Shown here in pieces: positions 54,760-64,000 of a stretch of DNA of 64,000 nucleotides (positions are counted from its first letter, which is position 1; each line of letters starts with the position of its first letter). The notes below the pieces were generated by a model. The model did no database searches and was not told where the DNA came from. It saw nothing but the letters and a program-made list of their open reading frames with translations. The DNA lies in NCBI RefSeq assembly GCF_024498075.1, contig NZ_JANHOF010000005.1:372001-436000 (forward strand). The letters are read 5' to 3'. The translations under genes and the position numbers were made by a program. This stretch comes from Paenibacillus mendelii (lineage in GTDB: Bacteria; Bacillota; Bacilli; Paenibacillales; Paenibacillaceae).

Positions 54760-55503
54760 GTGGGCATGAATCGCATAAGAACAATGAAGCACTATGCGGC
54801 CGCATCCATACTGCTTCCTGCGGCAAGCGTACTGATCTGGCGCTCGGAGTTGTGGCTTCTTGCCGTCTTTATCGGCTGGGTTGCTGCAGCTGCGGTGTTA
54901 TGGGTATGGTGCGAGCGGCAAGAGCAATCGAATCGAATGAGCAGAATGACTCACGCCCTGCAAACCGCATCGATTCGCACGCTCAATCACCACCGCCATG
55001 ACTGGATGAATGATCTCCAGGTATTGTATGGTTATATTCGCATGGGAAAAGCGGATAGATCTGTACAGTGCGTGGAACAGATAAGAGACAGAATGGTGAC
55101 AGAAAGCAAGATCGCCAAGCTCGGTATACCCTCGCTAGTGACGTATATACAATCGTTCCGTACAATGACGAACTCCCTTTTGCTGGAAGTGGATATTGAC
55201 GGGGAACTTAATTTATCACAGCTGCCGCTGGATGGAGAACGTGTATCTAACGCAATAGTGGAAATCATTAATGTATATCGATTTGCAATCAAACCCGGCT
55301 TGGGGGAAGTGGCCAAGCTGACCGTCGAGCTTGATTTGGACGAGAAGGGGCTGCAGCTCGCTTTCTTATTCGAGGGTGAGATCGGCGATGTGAACGAATG
55401 GCAGCAGAAGTGGAGGCAGCGGGTGAAGGATACGCCGCTGCAGCCGCTGGGAGCCAAGCAACTGCCGGAGCAATTGCTGCTTCAGGCGGAGCTCGGAAAT
55501 TGA
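54760..55503 (+). CDS. spo0B: Sporulation phosphotransferase Spo0B with N-terminal membrane segments
   Basis: Relays phosphate from Spo0F to Spo0A in the sporulation phosphorelay. The active-site motif [17 protein letters not shown] is present, the phosphorylated His being the one before DWMN (about residue 80), in a four-helix-bundle region, then a degenerate kinase-like ATPase fold. 247 residues from GTG 54760 (ATG 54766 equally possible after AAGGTAGGA). Two hydrophobic helices at 12-50 ([31 protein letters not shown]) precede the bundle; soluble B. subtilis Spo0B lacks them. Confidence 0.88.
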   Translation: MGMNRIRTMKHYAAASILLPAASVLIWRSELWLLAVFIGWVAAAAVLWVWCERQEQSNRMSRMTHALQTASIRTLNHHRHDWMNDLQVLYGYIRMGKADRSVQCVEQIRDRMVTESKIAKLGIPSLVTYIQSFRTMTNSLLLEVDIDGELNLSQLPLDGERVSNAIVEIINVYRFAIKPGLGEVAKLTVELDLDEKGLQLAFLFEGEIGDVNEWQQKWRQRVKDTPLQPLGAKQLPEQLLLQAELGN

Positions 55504-55516
55504 ACGGAGGAACATC

Positions 55517-56839
55517 ATGTTTGTCGATAAAGCGAAGATATTTGTAAAAGGCGGCAACGGCGGCGACGGAATTGTCTCGTACCGTCGGGAGAAATATGTA
55601 CCGGAAGGCGGACCAGCAGGCGGCGACGGCGGCAAAGGCGCAGACGTAATATTCCGAGTGGACGAGGGACTGCGTACGCTTATGGATTTCCGCTATCAGA
55701 AGCATTTCAAGGGCGAGCGCGGTGAACGGGGCAAGGTCAAGAGTATGCATGGCGCAAATGCGGAGAAGATGATCGTTCGCATTCCTCCGGGGACCATTAT
55801 TCTCGATGAGGATACACAGGAAATCATTGCCGATATGACGCGGCATGGTCAAGAAGTAGTGGTTGCTCGCGGCGGACGCGGCGGACGCGGCAATGCGCGC
55901 TTTGCCACGTCGAGCAATCCTGCGCCGGGGTTCGCCGAGAATGGTGAAGAGGGCCAAGAGCGCTGGGTAATTCTCGAGCTGAAGGTTATGGCGGATGTCG
56001 GTTTGGTCGGATTCCCAAGCGTCGGCAAGTCGACATTGCTGTCGGTCGTCTCGGCCGCTACTCCGAAGATCGGCGCCTATCATTTTACGACGTTAACCCC
56101 GAATCTGGGCGTGGTGGATGTTGGTGATGGCCGGAGCTTCGTAATGGCAGATTTGCCTGGGCTGATCGAAGGAGCTCACGAGGGCGTTGGTTTGGGACAT
56201 GATTTTCTGCGTCACGTGGAACGTACTCGTGTCATTCTTCACGTGGTGGACATGTCCGGCTCCGAAGGCCGCGACCCGTTCGAGGACTGGATCAAAATTA
56301 ACGATGAATTGAGGCAGTACAATCCGCTTCTCGCGGAACGGCCTCAGATCATTGTCGCCAATAAGATGGATATGCCGGATTCGGATGAACAGCTTGCCAT
56401 GTTCCGGGAACAGTTGGCTGAGCATGACACGGATATTCAATATGATATCGTCCCGATGTCCTCGCTGACCAAGCAAGGCGTTCAAGAACTGCTCTATAAG
56501 GCGGCAGACCTGCTGGAGACCGTTCCAGAAATGCCGCTTATCGAGGAAGTAAGAGACGTTGCGGAGCGCAAGGTCTACACGCTCGAGAAGCAGGAAGACC
56601 AATCGTTCACGATCCGCAGGGAAAATGAGTCGTTTGTCGTCGAGAGCGAATCCATCGAACGGTTTATCAAGCGTGTAAACTTGAATTCATATGACGCGAT
56701 TATGCGGTTTGCCCGCACAATGCGCAAGATGGGCCTGGATGACGCTCTTCGTAAAGCAGGAGCGAAGGATGGCAGTCTCATATTGATCGGTGACTTCTCG
56801 TTCGAGTTTTTCGAAGGCAGCGACTATATGTACGAATAA
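55517..56839 (+). CDS. obg: Obg-family GTPase ObgE/CgtA
   Basis: Ribosome-assembly and stress GTPase, essential in B. subtilis and needed for sporulation. 440 residues: Gly-rich Obg fold ([23 protein letters not shown]; 1-157), G domain with [11 protein letters not shown] near 166, [18 protein letters not shown], and a C-terminal OCT domain. ATG follows CGGAGGAACATC, 14 bases after spo0B, as in B. subtilis. Confidence 0.97.
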   Translation: MFVDKAKIFVKGGNGGDGIVSYRREKYVPEGGPAGGDGGKGADVIFRVDEGLRTLMDFRYQKHFKGERGERGKVKSMHGANAEKMIVRIPPGTIILDEDTQEIIADMTRHGQEVVVARGGRGGRGNARFATSSNPAPGFAENGEEGQERWVILELKVMADVGLVGFPSVGKSTLLSVVSAATPKIGAYHFTTLTPNLGVVDVGDGRSFVMADLPGLIEGAHEGVGLGHDFLRHVERTRVILHVVDMSGSEGRDPFEDWIKINDELRQYNPLLAERPQIIVANKMDMPDSDEQLAMFREQLAEHDTDIQYDIVPMSSLTKQGVQELLYKAADLLETVPEMPLIEEVRDVAERKVYTLEKQEDQSFTIRRENESFVVESESIERFIKRVNLNSYDAIMRFARTMRKMGLDDALRKAGAKDGSLILIGDFSFEFFEGSDYMYE

Positions 56840-56889
56840 CCATCCAGTTAGACGTTTCGAAGGGCTGTCCCGCCAGTGGTCTGCATATT

Positions 56890-56920
56890 GGACTGACTGC
56901 GCGCGGGTCAGTCCTTTGTT
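56890..56920 (+). terminator. Terminator after obg
   Basis: GGACTGAC (56890-56897) pairs with GTCAGTCC (56907-56914), followed by TTTGTT. Confidence 0.75.
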
Positions 56921-56940
56921 GTATTCAAACGTATTGCCTA

Positions 56941-56969
56941 TTGCCGATAAACGTATTTTTCGATATAAT
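56941..56969 (+). promoter_or_regulatory. Sigma-A promoter of the pheB-hom-thr operon
   Basis: TTGCCG (56941-56946), 17-base spacer, TATAAT (56964-56969). It lies 44 bases before the GTG of the ACT-domain gene. Confidence 0.8.
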
Positions 56970-57012
56970 GTCCACTATACGAGAACAAATGTCTTTTATA
57001 GGAGGACGGTCG

Positions 57013-57450
57013 GTGGGAGAACGATACTTTGTCGTCCGCGAGGACATTTTACCTGAAGCGATCGTCAAGACGATCCAGGTCAAAGATATGCTCCAGCGCG
57101 GCGAAGCGGCTACAGTCCATGAAGCGACAGAACGTGTGGGACTAAGCCGAAGTGCCTTCTATAAATACAAAGACGGCGTCTATACGCTTAACCAATTGCA
57201 GCGTGAGCGAATCGTTACAATCTCGATGGACTTGGAGCACCGCTCGGGCGTATTGTCCAAAGTGCTGGGCTTGCTTGCCGGCTCAGAAGGGAATGTGCTC
57301 ACGATTCACCAGACCATTCCGCTGCAAGGATTGGCGAATGTTGTCATCTCTATGGATACATCAGGGATGAATGACGGATTGTCCGAGCTTATCGATGCGA
57401 TTCGAAGTCAGGATGGCGTACGTAAGACTTCAGTCATCGGACAAGGATAG
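57013..57450 (+). CDS. pheB: ACT domain-containing protein PheB (YszB-like)
   Basis: 145 residues: a short HTH-like N terminus (AIVKTIQVKDMLQRGEA, LSRSAFYKYKDGVY) and an ACT domain (TISMDLEHRSGVLSKVLGLLA). The B. subtilis relative sits in the obg-pheB-pheA locus and was called a chorismate-mutase-like gene, but no mutase activity follows from the sequence. It is more likely an amino-acid-sensing regulator. GTG 57013 follows ATAGGAGGACGGTCG. Here it heads an operon with hom and thr genes. Confidence 0.88.
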   Translation: MGERYFVVREDILPEAIVKTIQVKDMLQRGEAATVHEATERVGLSRSAFYKYKDGVYTLNQLQRERIVTISMDLEHRSGVLSKVLGLLAGSEGNVLTIHQTIPLQGLANVVISMDTSGMNDGLSELIDAIRSQDGVRKTSVIGQG

Positions 57451-57474
57451 AACGAAAAGATGGGGGAGACGCAT

Positions 57475-58761
57475 ATGAAACCGGTAAAAGTAGGATTGCT
57501 CGGACTCGGAACGGTCGGTACGGGTGTTGTTCGCATCGTAGAAGGTCATCAGGTTGATTTGGAAAGCCAGGTTGGCTCGCCGATCATTATCGAGAAGGTG
57601 CTCGTACAGAATAAGAGTAAGGCTCGGAGTATTAACATAGATCCCGATAAGTTGACTGAGGATCCATGGGAAATTATTCATAACCCTGAAATCGATGTTG
57701 TCGTTGAAGTTATGGGCGGCATTGAGCAAACCAAAGGTTATATTCTTGAAGCGCTTGCACGCGGTAAGCATGTCGTAACAGCCAATAAGGATTTAATGGC
57801 GCTACACGGTCCGGAAATTTTGGCAAAGGCGCAGGAGCAGCAGTGCGACATCCTATATGAAGCGAGCGTTGCCGGCGGAATTCCAATCATACGGACACTG
57901 ATCGAGGGCTTCTCATCCGATCGGATTACGAAAATAATGGGCATCGTGAACGGCACGACCAACTATATCCTGTCGAAGATGAGTCAAGAAGGCGCTGCCT
58001 ATGCTGACGTGCTGAAGGAAGCGCAGGAGCTTGGTTATGCAGAGGCCGATCCGACATCCGATGTCGAAGGACTGGATGCGGCGCGTAAGATGACGATTCT
58101 TGCGACACTCGGCTTCCGAGCGAACGTTGCACTCGAGGACGTCGATGTGAAAGGGATATCGTCGGTTAGCCGCGAAGACATCGCTTACGGTAAGCGGCTT
58201 GGCTATGAAGTGAAGCTGCTCGGCATTGCGGAGCGTCAAGACGAGTTTATTAGCGTCAGCGTACAACCGACCATGGTTAGAAACACGCATCCGATCGCGG
58301 GCGTCAACGGTGTATTTAACGCCGTTTATGTATATGGCGAAGCGGTTGGAGAGACGATGTTCTACGGAGCGGGTGCAGGCGAGCTGCCGACGGCAACATC
58401 TATTGTAGCCGATCTGGTGGCTGTCGTTAAGAATTTGAAGCTCGGCGTCAACGGCAAACAACTGACACTGACATATAAGGAGAAGAAGCTCAAAACGGAC
58501 GAGCAGATTTCTTCGAAATATTTTATGCTGCTGCATGTGGATGACCGGGCTGGCGTTCTCGCTCGTATTACACAGGCGTTCGCGGACACCGAGGTCAGTC
58601 TGGAATCCGTTGTTCAACAGCCTAACCCGTCCCATCCGGAAGCGGAAATCATCATCATTACACATGACGCGAGCAAAGCATCGGTGAACAAGGTGCTTGC
58701 GGCGTTCAACGATATGGACGTTGTGAAGTGCGTGAAGAGCGTGTACCGCGTCGAAGGCTAA
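57475..58761 (+). CDS. hom: Homoserine dehydrogenase
   Basis: Reduces aspartate semialdehyde to homoserine for threonine and methionine. 428 residues: GLGTVGTGVV NAD(P) loop, TANKDLMALHG, the substrate-site YEASVAGGIPIIR, NGTTNYIL, and a C-terminal ACT domain (about 350-425: DDRAGVLARITQAFADTEV) for feedback control. ATG 57475 follows GGGGGAGACGCAT. Confidence 0.96.
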   Translation: MKPVKVGLLGLGTVGTGVVRIVEGHQVDLESQVGSPIIIEKVLVQNKSKARSINIDPDKLTEDPWEIIHNPEIDVVVEVMGGIEQTKGYILEALARGKHVVTANKDLMALHGPEILAKAQEQQCDILYEASVAGGIPIIRTLIEGFSSDRITKIMGIVNGTTNYILSKMSQEGAAYADVLKEAQELGYAEADPTSDVEGLDAARKMTILATLGFRANVALEDVDVKGISSVSREDIAYGKRLGYEVKLLGIAERQDEFISVSVQPTMVRNTHPIAGVNGVFNAVYVYGEAVGETMFYGAGAGELPTATSIVADLVAVVKNLKLGVNGKQLTLTYKEKKLKTDEQISSKYFMLLHVDDRAGVLARITQAFADTEVSLESVVQQPNPSHPEAEIIIITHDASKASVNKVLAAFNDMDVVKCVKSVYRVEG

Positions 58762-58796
58762 CCAATACCCTTACAATAAAGGAGTCTTAACCGTTT

Positions 58797-59864
58797 ATGA
58801 GATACATGGGATTGATACAAACATTCAAAGAGAACTTGCCGGTTACCGACAAGACACCGTTGCTTACCCTTCAAGAAGGCAATACACCGCTCGTGCGGGC
58901 GGAAAATTTGTCGGAAGAGCTCGGGCTGGATCTTTACTTTAAATATGAAGGCTTAAACCCTACTGGATCGTTCAAAGACCGCGGTATGGTTATGGCAGTA
59001 GCCAAAGCGATGGAGGAAGGCAGCAAGACGATAATGTGCGCCTCTACGGGTAATACGTCGGCTGCAGCGGCGGCTTATGCGGCACGCGGCGGGTTGAACT
59101 GCATCGTCATCATTCCGAATAATAACATTGCGCTCGGTAAGCTTGCTCAAGCCATCATATATGGTGCCAAAGTTATTGCCATCGAAGGCAACTTCGACCG
59201 GGCATTGGAAATCGTTCGCGAAATTACGGCCAAGCATCCGATTACGCTAGTCAATTCTGTCAATCCATACCGGATTGAAGGGCAGAAAACGGCTGCATTC
59301 GAAGTGAGCGAGCAGCTTGGCAAGGCTCCGGACTACCTAGCGATTCCTGTAGGTAATGCGGGCAACATTTCCGCTTACTGGAAAGGCTTTAAGGAGTATC
59401 ATGCCGCAGGCAAGATCTCTTCTCTGCCGAAGATGGTCGGCTTTGAAGCCGAGGGCGCAATGGCCATCGTCAAAGGAGAGCCAATTGCGGATCCGGAAAC
59501 AGTGGCGACTGCCATCCGTATCGGTAACCCGGCCAGCTGGAAAACAGCTGTTGCGGCGGCGGAAGAATCAGGCGGGCAAATTAACTTTGTCACGGATGAA
59601 GAAATTCTTCATGCTTATAAGACGATTGCTGCACGCGAGGGGATATTTGCGGAGCCTGCGTCGGCAGCCTCTATTGCAGGCGTAATGAAATTGAAGCGCG
59701 AAGGCGTGTTCAAGGGCGGCGAGACGGTCGTCTGCGTGTTGACAGGCCATGGTCTGAAGGATCCTAATATCGCGATTAAAAGCGTGAATGCAGAGCCGAT
59801 GGTCGTTGCGGATACCGAAGAGGCGGTTATGGAGGCAATTCGCAAGCTGGAAGGTGAAGCGTAA
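58797..59864 (+). CDS. thrC: Threonine synthase
   Basis: PLP enzyme converting O-phosphohomoserine to threonine. 355 residues with the lysine near residue 60 in [37 protein letters not shown] and TGHGLKD. ATG follows AAAGGAGTC at a rather wide spacing. The stop shares one base with the start of thrB. Confidence 0.96.
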   Translation: MRYMGLIQTFKENLPVTDKTPLLTLQEGNTPLVRAENLSEELGLDLYFKYEGLNPTGSFKDRGMVMAVAKAMEEGSKTIMCASTGNTSAAAAAYAARGGLNCIVIIPNNNIALGKLAQAIIYGAKVIAIEGNFDRALEIVREITAKHPITLVNSVNPYRIEGQKTAAFEVSEQLGKAPDYLAIPVGNAGNISAYWKGFKEYHAAGKISSLPKMVGFEAEGAMAIVKGEPIADPETVATAIRIGNPASWKTAVAAAEESGGQINFVTDEEILHAYKTIAAREGIFAEPASAASIAGVMKLKREGVFKGGETVVCVLTGHGLKDPNIAIKSVNAEPMVVADTEEAVMEAIRKLEGEA

Positions 59865-60841
59865 TGACAGAACGCCGGGTAATCGTGAAGGTGCCGGCCA
59901 GTACGGCCAATCTCGGACCGGGATTCGATACGCTCGGCATGGCGCTATCGCTGTATGCTTGGATCGAGCTAGCAGCATCTGAAGATGAAACGGTTATTAA
60001 CCTTTATGGCAGCGGTTTGGAAGGTGTGCCTAGGGACAAGTCCAATCTGATCTATAAAGTTGCGCAACTTGTATTTAAAGAAGCGGGTGTCGCTGTACCC
60101 GAGCTGCATATTTCGATGTACAGCGACATTCCGTTAACAAGAGGGCTAGGCAGCAGTGCGTCAGCAATCGTTGGGGCGCTGGTTGCGGCGAATGCGCTCA
60201 TCGGAAGTCCGCTAACCGAGGATCGCTTATTCCAGCTAGCAACCAAGCTCGAAGGGCATCCGGACAATGTTGGGGCATCGCTGTTCGGCGGCATTGTCGT
60301 CTCCGCTTGGGATGGTACCCGGGCGGAGAAGGTGCGGCTGGAGCCGCATCCGGAGCTGGAAGTGCTCGTTGCTATACCGGCGTTTCAATTGGCTACTGAG
60401 AAAGCGCGTCATGCGCTTCCGAAGGAAATTGCAATGGGAGATGCCGTCTTTAATGTCGGCTGCAGTTCTCTTCTTGTTGCAGCTTTTGCAAGCGGTCAAT
60501 TGGAGCTGATCGGACATGCCATGCGGGACCGGCTTCACCAGCCTTATCGCGCTGCTTTCATTCCGGGAATGGCGGAGATTCTGGAGAAAGCGACGGAACA
60601 TGGCGCGCTGGGAACTGCGCTGAGCGGAGCCGGACCAACGCTGTTGGCACTAGTCGAAGCAAGCAGTCCACGGAAGGACGAGCTTGAGCAATTTCTGCTT
60701 GCAACGCTGCGCAGAGAAGGTATCGAGGCAAAGACTTTATGGCTGAAGCCATGCGCAGGCGGACCAGAGGTAACCACGCTGGTACGCGATGAAGTCGTTC
60801 CGGCTTTCATGGAGCGCATTAAAGGAGAAGTCAAGGCATGA
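59864..60841 (+). CDS. thrB: Homoserine kinase
   Basis: GHMP kinase making O-phosphohomoserine. 325 residues: VKVPASTANLGPGFDTLGMAL, ATP loop PLTRGLGSSASAIVGAL and GTALSGAGPTLLAL. Starts on the last base of the thrC stop (taATG) and overlaps pheA by four bases, so these genes are translationally coupled. Confidence 0.96.
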   Translation: MTERRVIVKVPASTANLGPGFDTLGMALSLYAWIELAASEDETVINLYGSGLEGVPRDKSNLIYKVAQLVFKEAGVAVPELHISMYSDIPLTRGLGSSASAIVGALVAANALIGSPLTEDRLFQLATKLEGHPDNVGASLFGGIVVSAWDGTRAEKVRLEPHPELEVLVAIPAFQLATEKARHALPKEIAMGDAVFNVGCSSLLVAAFASGQLELIGHAMRDRLHQPYRAAFIPGMAEILEKATEHGALGTALSGAGPTLLALVEASSPRKDELEQFLLATLRREGIEAKTLWLKPCAGGPEVTTLVRDEVVPAFMERIKGEVKA

Positions 60842-61704
60842 TTAATGTAGCATTGCTGCCGCAAGGTTCGGTCTCGGACGAAGCGGCCCGTTATCTGTTT
60901 GCAGGAACAGAGGTGGACCTGAACTACCATAAACTCATTGCGGATGTTTTTCTATCGACAGCTAACGGCCGTACCGATTACAGTGTCATTCCAATCGAGA
61001 ACACGATTGAAGGATCCGTAAGCTTGCATATGGATTGGATCGTTCATGAGGTCGATCTCCCGATTCAGGCGGAGTGGATCTATCCATCCATTCAAAATTT
61101 AATTGGTCGTCTCGATGAACTCGCCGGCGATAATCAAGCGGTTGATTACAGCCGCGTTGTGAAGGTGTTAAGCCATCCTGTCGCTATGGCGCAGTGCCTG
61201 CAATACATCCGCGAGCATCTGCCTCACGCTGACCTTGAGCATGTGAGCAGCACCGCTGAAGCCGTCAGAATCGTACGCGATCACCCTCAGAGCGGTTGGG
61301 CGGCGATCGGCACTACGATAGCAGCGGCAAACAACGGATTGGATGTCTTGGACAAGGGCGTAACGGATCATGATAACAATTACACACGTTTCCTTCTCGT
61401 TGGCGAGAAGCCGTTCACGGTCCGATCCTCGGAGAAACAAAAGACAAGCATCCTCGTTACGCTGCCGGAGGATTTCCCTGGTGCCCTGCATCAGCTGCTT
61501 TCGGTATTCGCATGGCGCCGCATTAATCTATCGCGCATCGAATCGCGCCCAACGAAGAAGAAGCTGGGCAACTACTATTTCTTTATTGATATCGAGATGT
61601 CGCTCGATTCCGTCTTATTACCGGCTGCTTTCACCGAAATCGAAGCGCTGGGCTGTCAAATCCGAATTTTAGGTAGCTATCCGAGCTTTACATATGAAGG
61701 CTAA
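60838..61704 (+). CDS. pheA: Prephenate dehydratase
   Basis: Turns prephenate into phenylpyruvate in phenylalanine synthesis. 288 residues: the catalytic region includes YSVIPIENTIEGSV and, near the end of the domain, NNYTRFLLVG; the C-terminal ACT domain has GALHQLLSVFAWRRINLSRI and the Phe-binding ESRP. The N-terminal motif is LLPQGSVSDEAARYLF instead of the common GPKGTFS, so the family start is divergent. ATG overlaps thrB (ATGA). Confidence 0.93.
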   Translation: MINVALLPQGSVSDEAARYLFAGTEVDLNYHKLIADVFLSTANGRTDYSVIPIENTIEGSVSLHMDWIVHEVDLPIQAEWIYPSIQNLIGRLDELAGDNQAVDYSRVVKVLSHPVAMAQCLQYIREHLPHADLEHVSSTAEAVRIVRDHPQSGWAAIGTTIAAANNGLDVLDKGVTDHDNNYTRFLLVGEKPFTVRSSEKQKTSILVTLPEDFPGALHQLLSVFAWRRINLSRIESRPTKKKLGNYYFFIDIEMSLDSVLLPAAFTEIEALGCQIRILGSYPSFTYEG

Positions 61705-61740
61705 CGAAAGGTTCAATTAACCTGGAGGTGTTTACCTATC

Positions 61741-62622
61741 ATGGCAGAGCAAGTTATCTATTTAAACGGAGAGTTCGTCACGAAAGAAAATGCAAAAGTC
61801 TCGGTATACGATCATGGCTTTCTATACGGAGACGGTATATTTGAAGGCATTCGCATCTATAACGGGAACATTTTCAAATGCAAGGAGCATCTTAATCGAC
61901 TGTACGATTCAGCCAAATCGATCATGCTGGACATTCCCCTCTCCTATGAAGAGATGGAGGCAGCATTAGTGGAAACGATTCAGCGCAATGACATGCAGGA
62001 CGGTTATATCCGCCTCGTGGTTTCCCGCGGACCGGGCAATCTGGGGCTTGATCCGAAACGCTGCCCGAGTGCATGGGTTATCATTATTGTCGAACAGCTG
62101 GCGATTTACCCTGAGGAGGCGTATAAGAACGGCTTGATTTCGGTCTCGGTATCTCAGCGCCGCAATATTCCGGATGCGCTTAATCCTAAGATCAAATCCT
62201 TGAATTATTTGAATAATATTCTCGTGAAGATTCAAGCTAATCTAGCCGGCGTCGGCGAAGCCATTATGCTTAATTCGCAGGGCTATGTAGCCGAAGGGTC
62301 CAGCGACAACATCTTCATCATTAAGAATGACGTGGTATACACGCCGCCTTGTTATGTTGGAGCGCTTGAAGGAATTACGCGAGCGGCTATTATGGAACTA
62401 TGCGATAAACTGGGCTATACGCTGAAAGAGATTCCTTTCACATTGCATGATGTTTATGTTGCGGATGAAGTCTTCTTCACGGGCACGGCAGCGGAAGTCA
62501 TTGCGGTTCGCGAAGTAGATGGACGTACGATCGGCACAGGGAAAGCGGGTCCGATTACCACGCATTTGCTGGAAGAATTCCGCAAGCTAGTCGATATCGA
62601 TGGCGTGCAGGTGTTTAAATAA
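61741..62622 (+). CDS. ilvE: Branched-chain amino acid aminotransferase
   Basis: Class IV PLP aminotransferase for the last step of Val, Leu and Ile synthesis. 293 residues: DHGFLYGDGIFEGIR near 23-37, PLP Lys152 in IKSLNYLNN, EGSSDNIFII and TGTAAEVIAVREVDGR. ATG follows TGGAGGTGTTTACCTATC. A D-amino acid or aminodeoxychorismate lyase role is possible for class IV, but the length and motifs fit IlvE. Last gene of the operon. Confidence 0.9.
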   Translation: MAEQVIYLNGEFVTKENAKVSVYDHGFLYGDGIFEGIRIYNGNIFKCKEHLNRLYDSAKSIMLDIPLSYEEMEAALVETIQRNDMQDGYIRLVVSRGPGNLGLDPKRCPSAWVIIIVEQLAIYPEEAYKNGLISVSVSQRRNIPDALNPKIKSLNYLNNILVKIQANLAGVGEAIMLNSQGYVAEGSSDNIFIIKNDVVYTPPCYVGALEGITRAAIMELCDKLGYTLKEIPFTLHDVYVADEVFFTGTAAEVIAVREVDGRTIGTGKAGPITTHLLEEFRKLVDIDGVQVFK

Positions 62623-62633
62623 CGAATAGAAAG

Positions 62634-62679
62634 TTGAGGCTCTTGCCGGCGGTATGCCGGACGGGTCTCAATTTTTTTT
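62634..62679 (+). terminator. Terminator of the pheB-ilvE operon
   Basis: TTGAG (62634-62638) pairs with CTCAA (62667-62671), with an inner CCGGC/GCCGG stem (62646-62660), then eight T. Confidence 0.85.
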
Positions 62680-62784
62680 TGCCTCTTGGGGGGACACTCG
62701 CCCACGTTCTGCATAGGATGTAGGGATTGATAACGGGCGATTGCCTGTTACGAATGTAAGAACGTGTCAGGAGGTTAGTGGCGA

Positions 62785-64000
62785 GTGAAAATTCATATTG
62801 TGAAAAAAGGCGAATCATTATACTTGATCGCACAGAAGTACGATGTCTCGCTGGAAGAAGTGCTGAAGCTTAACCCGAACATCACGAACCCGGACGTGAT
62901 TGATGTCGGAGAGAAAGTGAAGATCCCTTCATCGAAGCCTGCCGACATGAACATTCTACACCAGCATGTGGTGGTTCAGGGCGACACGCTGTGGAAGCTG
63001 TCTAAGGCTTGGGGTGTACCGTTAAGCGACATGATCAAGGCAAATCCGCAGCTGAAAAACCCGAACGTGCTGCTGACAGGTGAAGTGGTCAATATTCCGA
63101 AGCCGGGAATGACGGCCACGTTACCGGGCACGAATGAATCCCAGAGTGAAGAAGGAACGCATCATCCGCTTCATCCGATGTCTGTGATGCAAGGCGTTCA
63201 AGGCTTGATGGGCAAAATTCCAACAGGCAAAATACCTACAGGAGCGCTTGGAGCGCTTGTCGGTAAGAAACCAACGGCTCCGATCGCGACAAACGTTCCT
63301 AAAGCGGAGACGGCACCGAAGGAGGTTCCTTCACCGGTACCAGCGCCTGCATCCAATCAGGCACCGGATGTTTCGTCGAACGTTACGCCGAATGTATCGC
63401 CTAATGTACAGCCTAATATATCGCCGAATGTTAACGTTGCACCGAACATCGCTCCTAATGTAGCACCAAATGTGTCGCCTAACGTAGCGCCAGCTCCAAT
63501 GCCGCTGCAAAAACCTGCGGCAGAAAAGCCAGCAGAGAAGAAGGGTTACCCGGTACATGTACAATATGAGCAGCACATCGATTTATTTCAACAATACGGC
63601 GTGCCTGCGACTGAAGTGATGTCACTATATGATATGCCGACAATGCCGGAGGCTGTGTCTCCTGTACAGATGGGTCATCATGGCTATGGTTACGGTCAGC
63701 CGCAAGTCTCGCCGACAGCCGGCGGCTACGGCTGGCAGCAGCCGCTCGTCAGCCCAGCCTCGCAAGGAATGCCGGATTGGTGTCCACCCGAGAATCTTGG
63801 AGCATCTACGCTGCCATGGGGAGCGCCGAATCCTGTTCCGCATGGCTATGGTTACCAAGCCACGCCTTACCAAGAGACGGGTTTGAGCCCATTCGGGATG
63901 GGTGAAGATTGCGGACCTTATGGACTGTCGCCGATGAGTGAAGGCCCGCATGGATACGGATATGGCTCCGGAATGGTGTCGCCGATGAGTGAAGGCCCGC
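62785..64000 (+). CDS. safA: SafA-like spore coat assembly protein with two LysM domains (3' end outside window)
   Basis: Open from GTG 62785 to the window edge, at least 405 residues, without a stop. AGGAGGT lies nine bases before the GTG. Residues 2-48 (VKKGESLYLIAQKYDVSLEE) and about 57-105 (VQGDTLWKLSKAWGVPLSD) are two LysM peptidoglycan-binding domains. Then come a Pro/Ala linker, a repeat array of P-N-V-x units (about 195-235), and a Gly/Tyr/Pro-rich tail with HGYGYG and SPMSEGP repeats. This fits SafA, which targets inner coat assembly through SpoVID; the spoVID gene is at 32140. In B. subtilis SafA has one LysM domain. Confidence 0.82.
   Translation, partial: MKIHIVKKGESLYLIAQKYDVSLEEVLKLNPNITNPDVIDVGEKVKIPSSKPADMNILHQHVVVQGDTLWKLSKAWGVPLSDMIKANPQLKNPNVLLTGEVVNIPKPGMTATLPGTNESQSEEGTHHPLHPMSVMQGVQGLMGKIPTGKIPTGALGALVGKKPTAPIATNVPKAETAPKEVPSPVPAPASNQAPDVSSNVTPNVSPNVQPNISPNVNVAPNIAPNVAPNVSPNVAPAPMPLQKPAAEKPAEKKGYPVHVQYEQHIDLFQQYGVPATEVMSLYDMPTMPEAVSPVQMGHHGYGYGQPQVSPTAGGYGWQQPLVSPASQGMPDWCPPENLGASTLPWGAPNPVPHGYGYQATPYQETGLSPFGMGEDCGPYGLSPMSEGPHGYGYGSGMVSPMSEGP

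Noticed and set aside
55289-56083. 264-residue antisense frame at spo0B/obg
   Set aside because: Shadow of the Gly-rich Obg domain; spans two real genes.
63360-63490. Short repeats that could suggest a CRISPR array
   Set aside because: Period is 12 bases, units are in frame and encode P-N-V-x, and there are no unique spacers of CRISPR length or cas genes.

Overview
The window looks like a chromosomal segment of an endospore-forming member of the Firmicutes, most likely a Paenibacillaceae (Paenibacillus or Cohnella type). The reasons are the sporulation genes (spoIIB, spoIVFA, spoIVFB, spo0B, spoVID, safA), Gram-positive Shine-Dalgarno sequences with frequent GTG and TTG starts, sigma-A type promoters, a T-box leader, and a gene order that follows the Bacillus subtilis trigger factor/clpX/lon, hem, folC-spoIIB-maf-radC-mre-min-spoIVF-rplU-obg-phe blocks with lineage-specific changes. 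Species cannot be fixed from the sequence alone. No phage, insertion sequence, CRISPR array or rRNA gene was seen.

Region 1 (1-11.6 kb) is the more accessory part: the tail of a DODA-type dioxygenase gene, asnB, two small unknown genes, an amidohydrolase (deaminase) and a short-chain dehydrogenase facing each other over a shared terminator, a 26-residue membrane peptide gene, tRNA-Arg(UCU), an RND efflux pump (swrC-like) with a co-transcribed TetR regulator and apparent operators in its promoter, tRNA-Gly(CCC) with a decayed tRNA piece beside it, and an unknown gene that seems to start at ATT.

Region 2 (11.6-22.2 kb) is a protein quality-control block: tig, clpP, clpX, ispG, lonB, lonA, the GTPase gene engB and an unknown gene. 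Region 3 (22.2-33.5 kb) holds speD behind a structured leader, then the heme/siroheme operon hemA-hemX-precorrin-2 dehydrogenase-hemC-cobA/hemD fusion-hemB-hemL, a pseudouridine synthase and spoVID. Region 4 (33.5-39.6 kb) is T-box-valS-folC-murC.

Region 5 (39.6-57 kb) is the shape, division and sporulation block: spoIIB, a DUF4321 gene, maf, radC, mreBCD, minCD, rodA, spoIVFA, spoIVFB, rng, then a small oppositely oriented module (ArsB/NhaD-like transporter plus a 54-residue membrane protein), then rplU-prp-rpmA, spo0B and obg. Region 6 (57-64 kb) is an amino-acid operon, ACT protein (pheB)-hom-thrC-thrB-pheA-ilvE, followed by a double-LysM safA-like spore coat gene that runs off the right end.

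Most of the window is conserved core genome. The less explained signals are regulatory or small: the swrC operators, the speD leader, inverted repeats before clpP and lonA, the lonB terminator touching its ribosome binding site, the ATT start, the 26-residue membrane peptide, and lineage variants such as membrane-anchored Spo0B and a two-LysM SafA. I do not see a convincing new multi-gene defence or metabolic system here.
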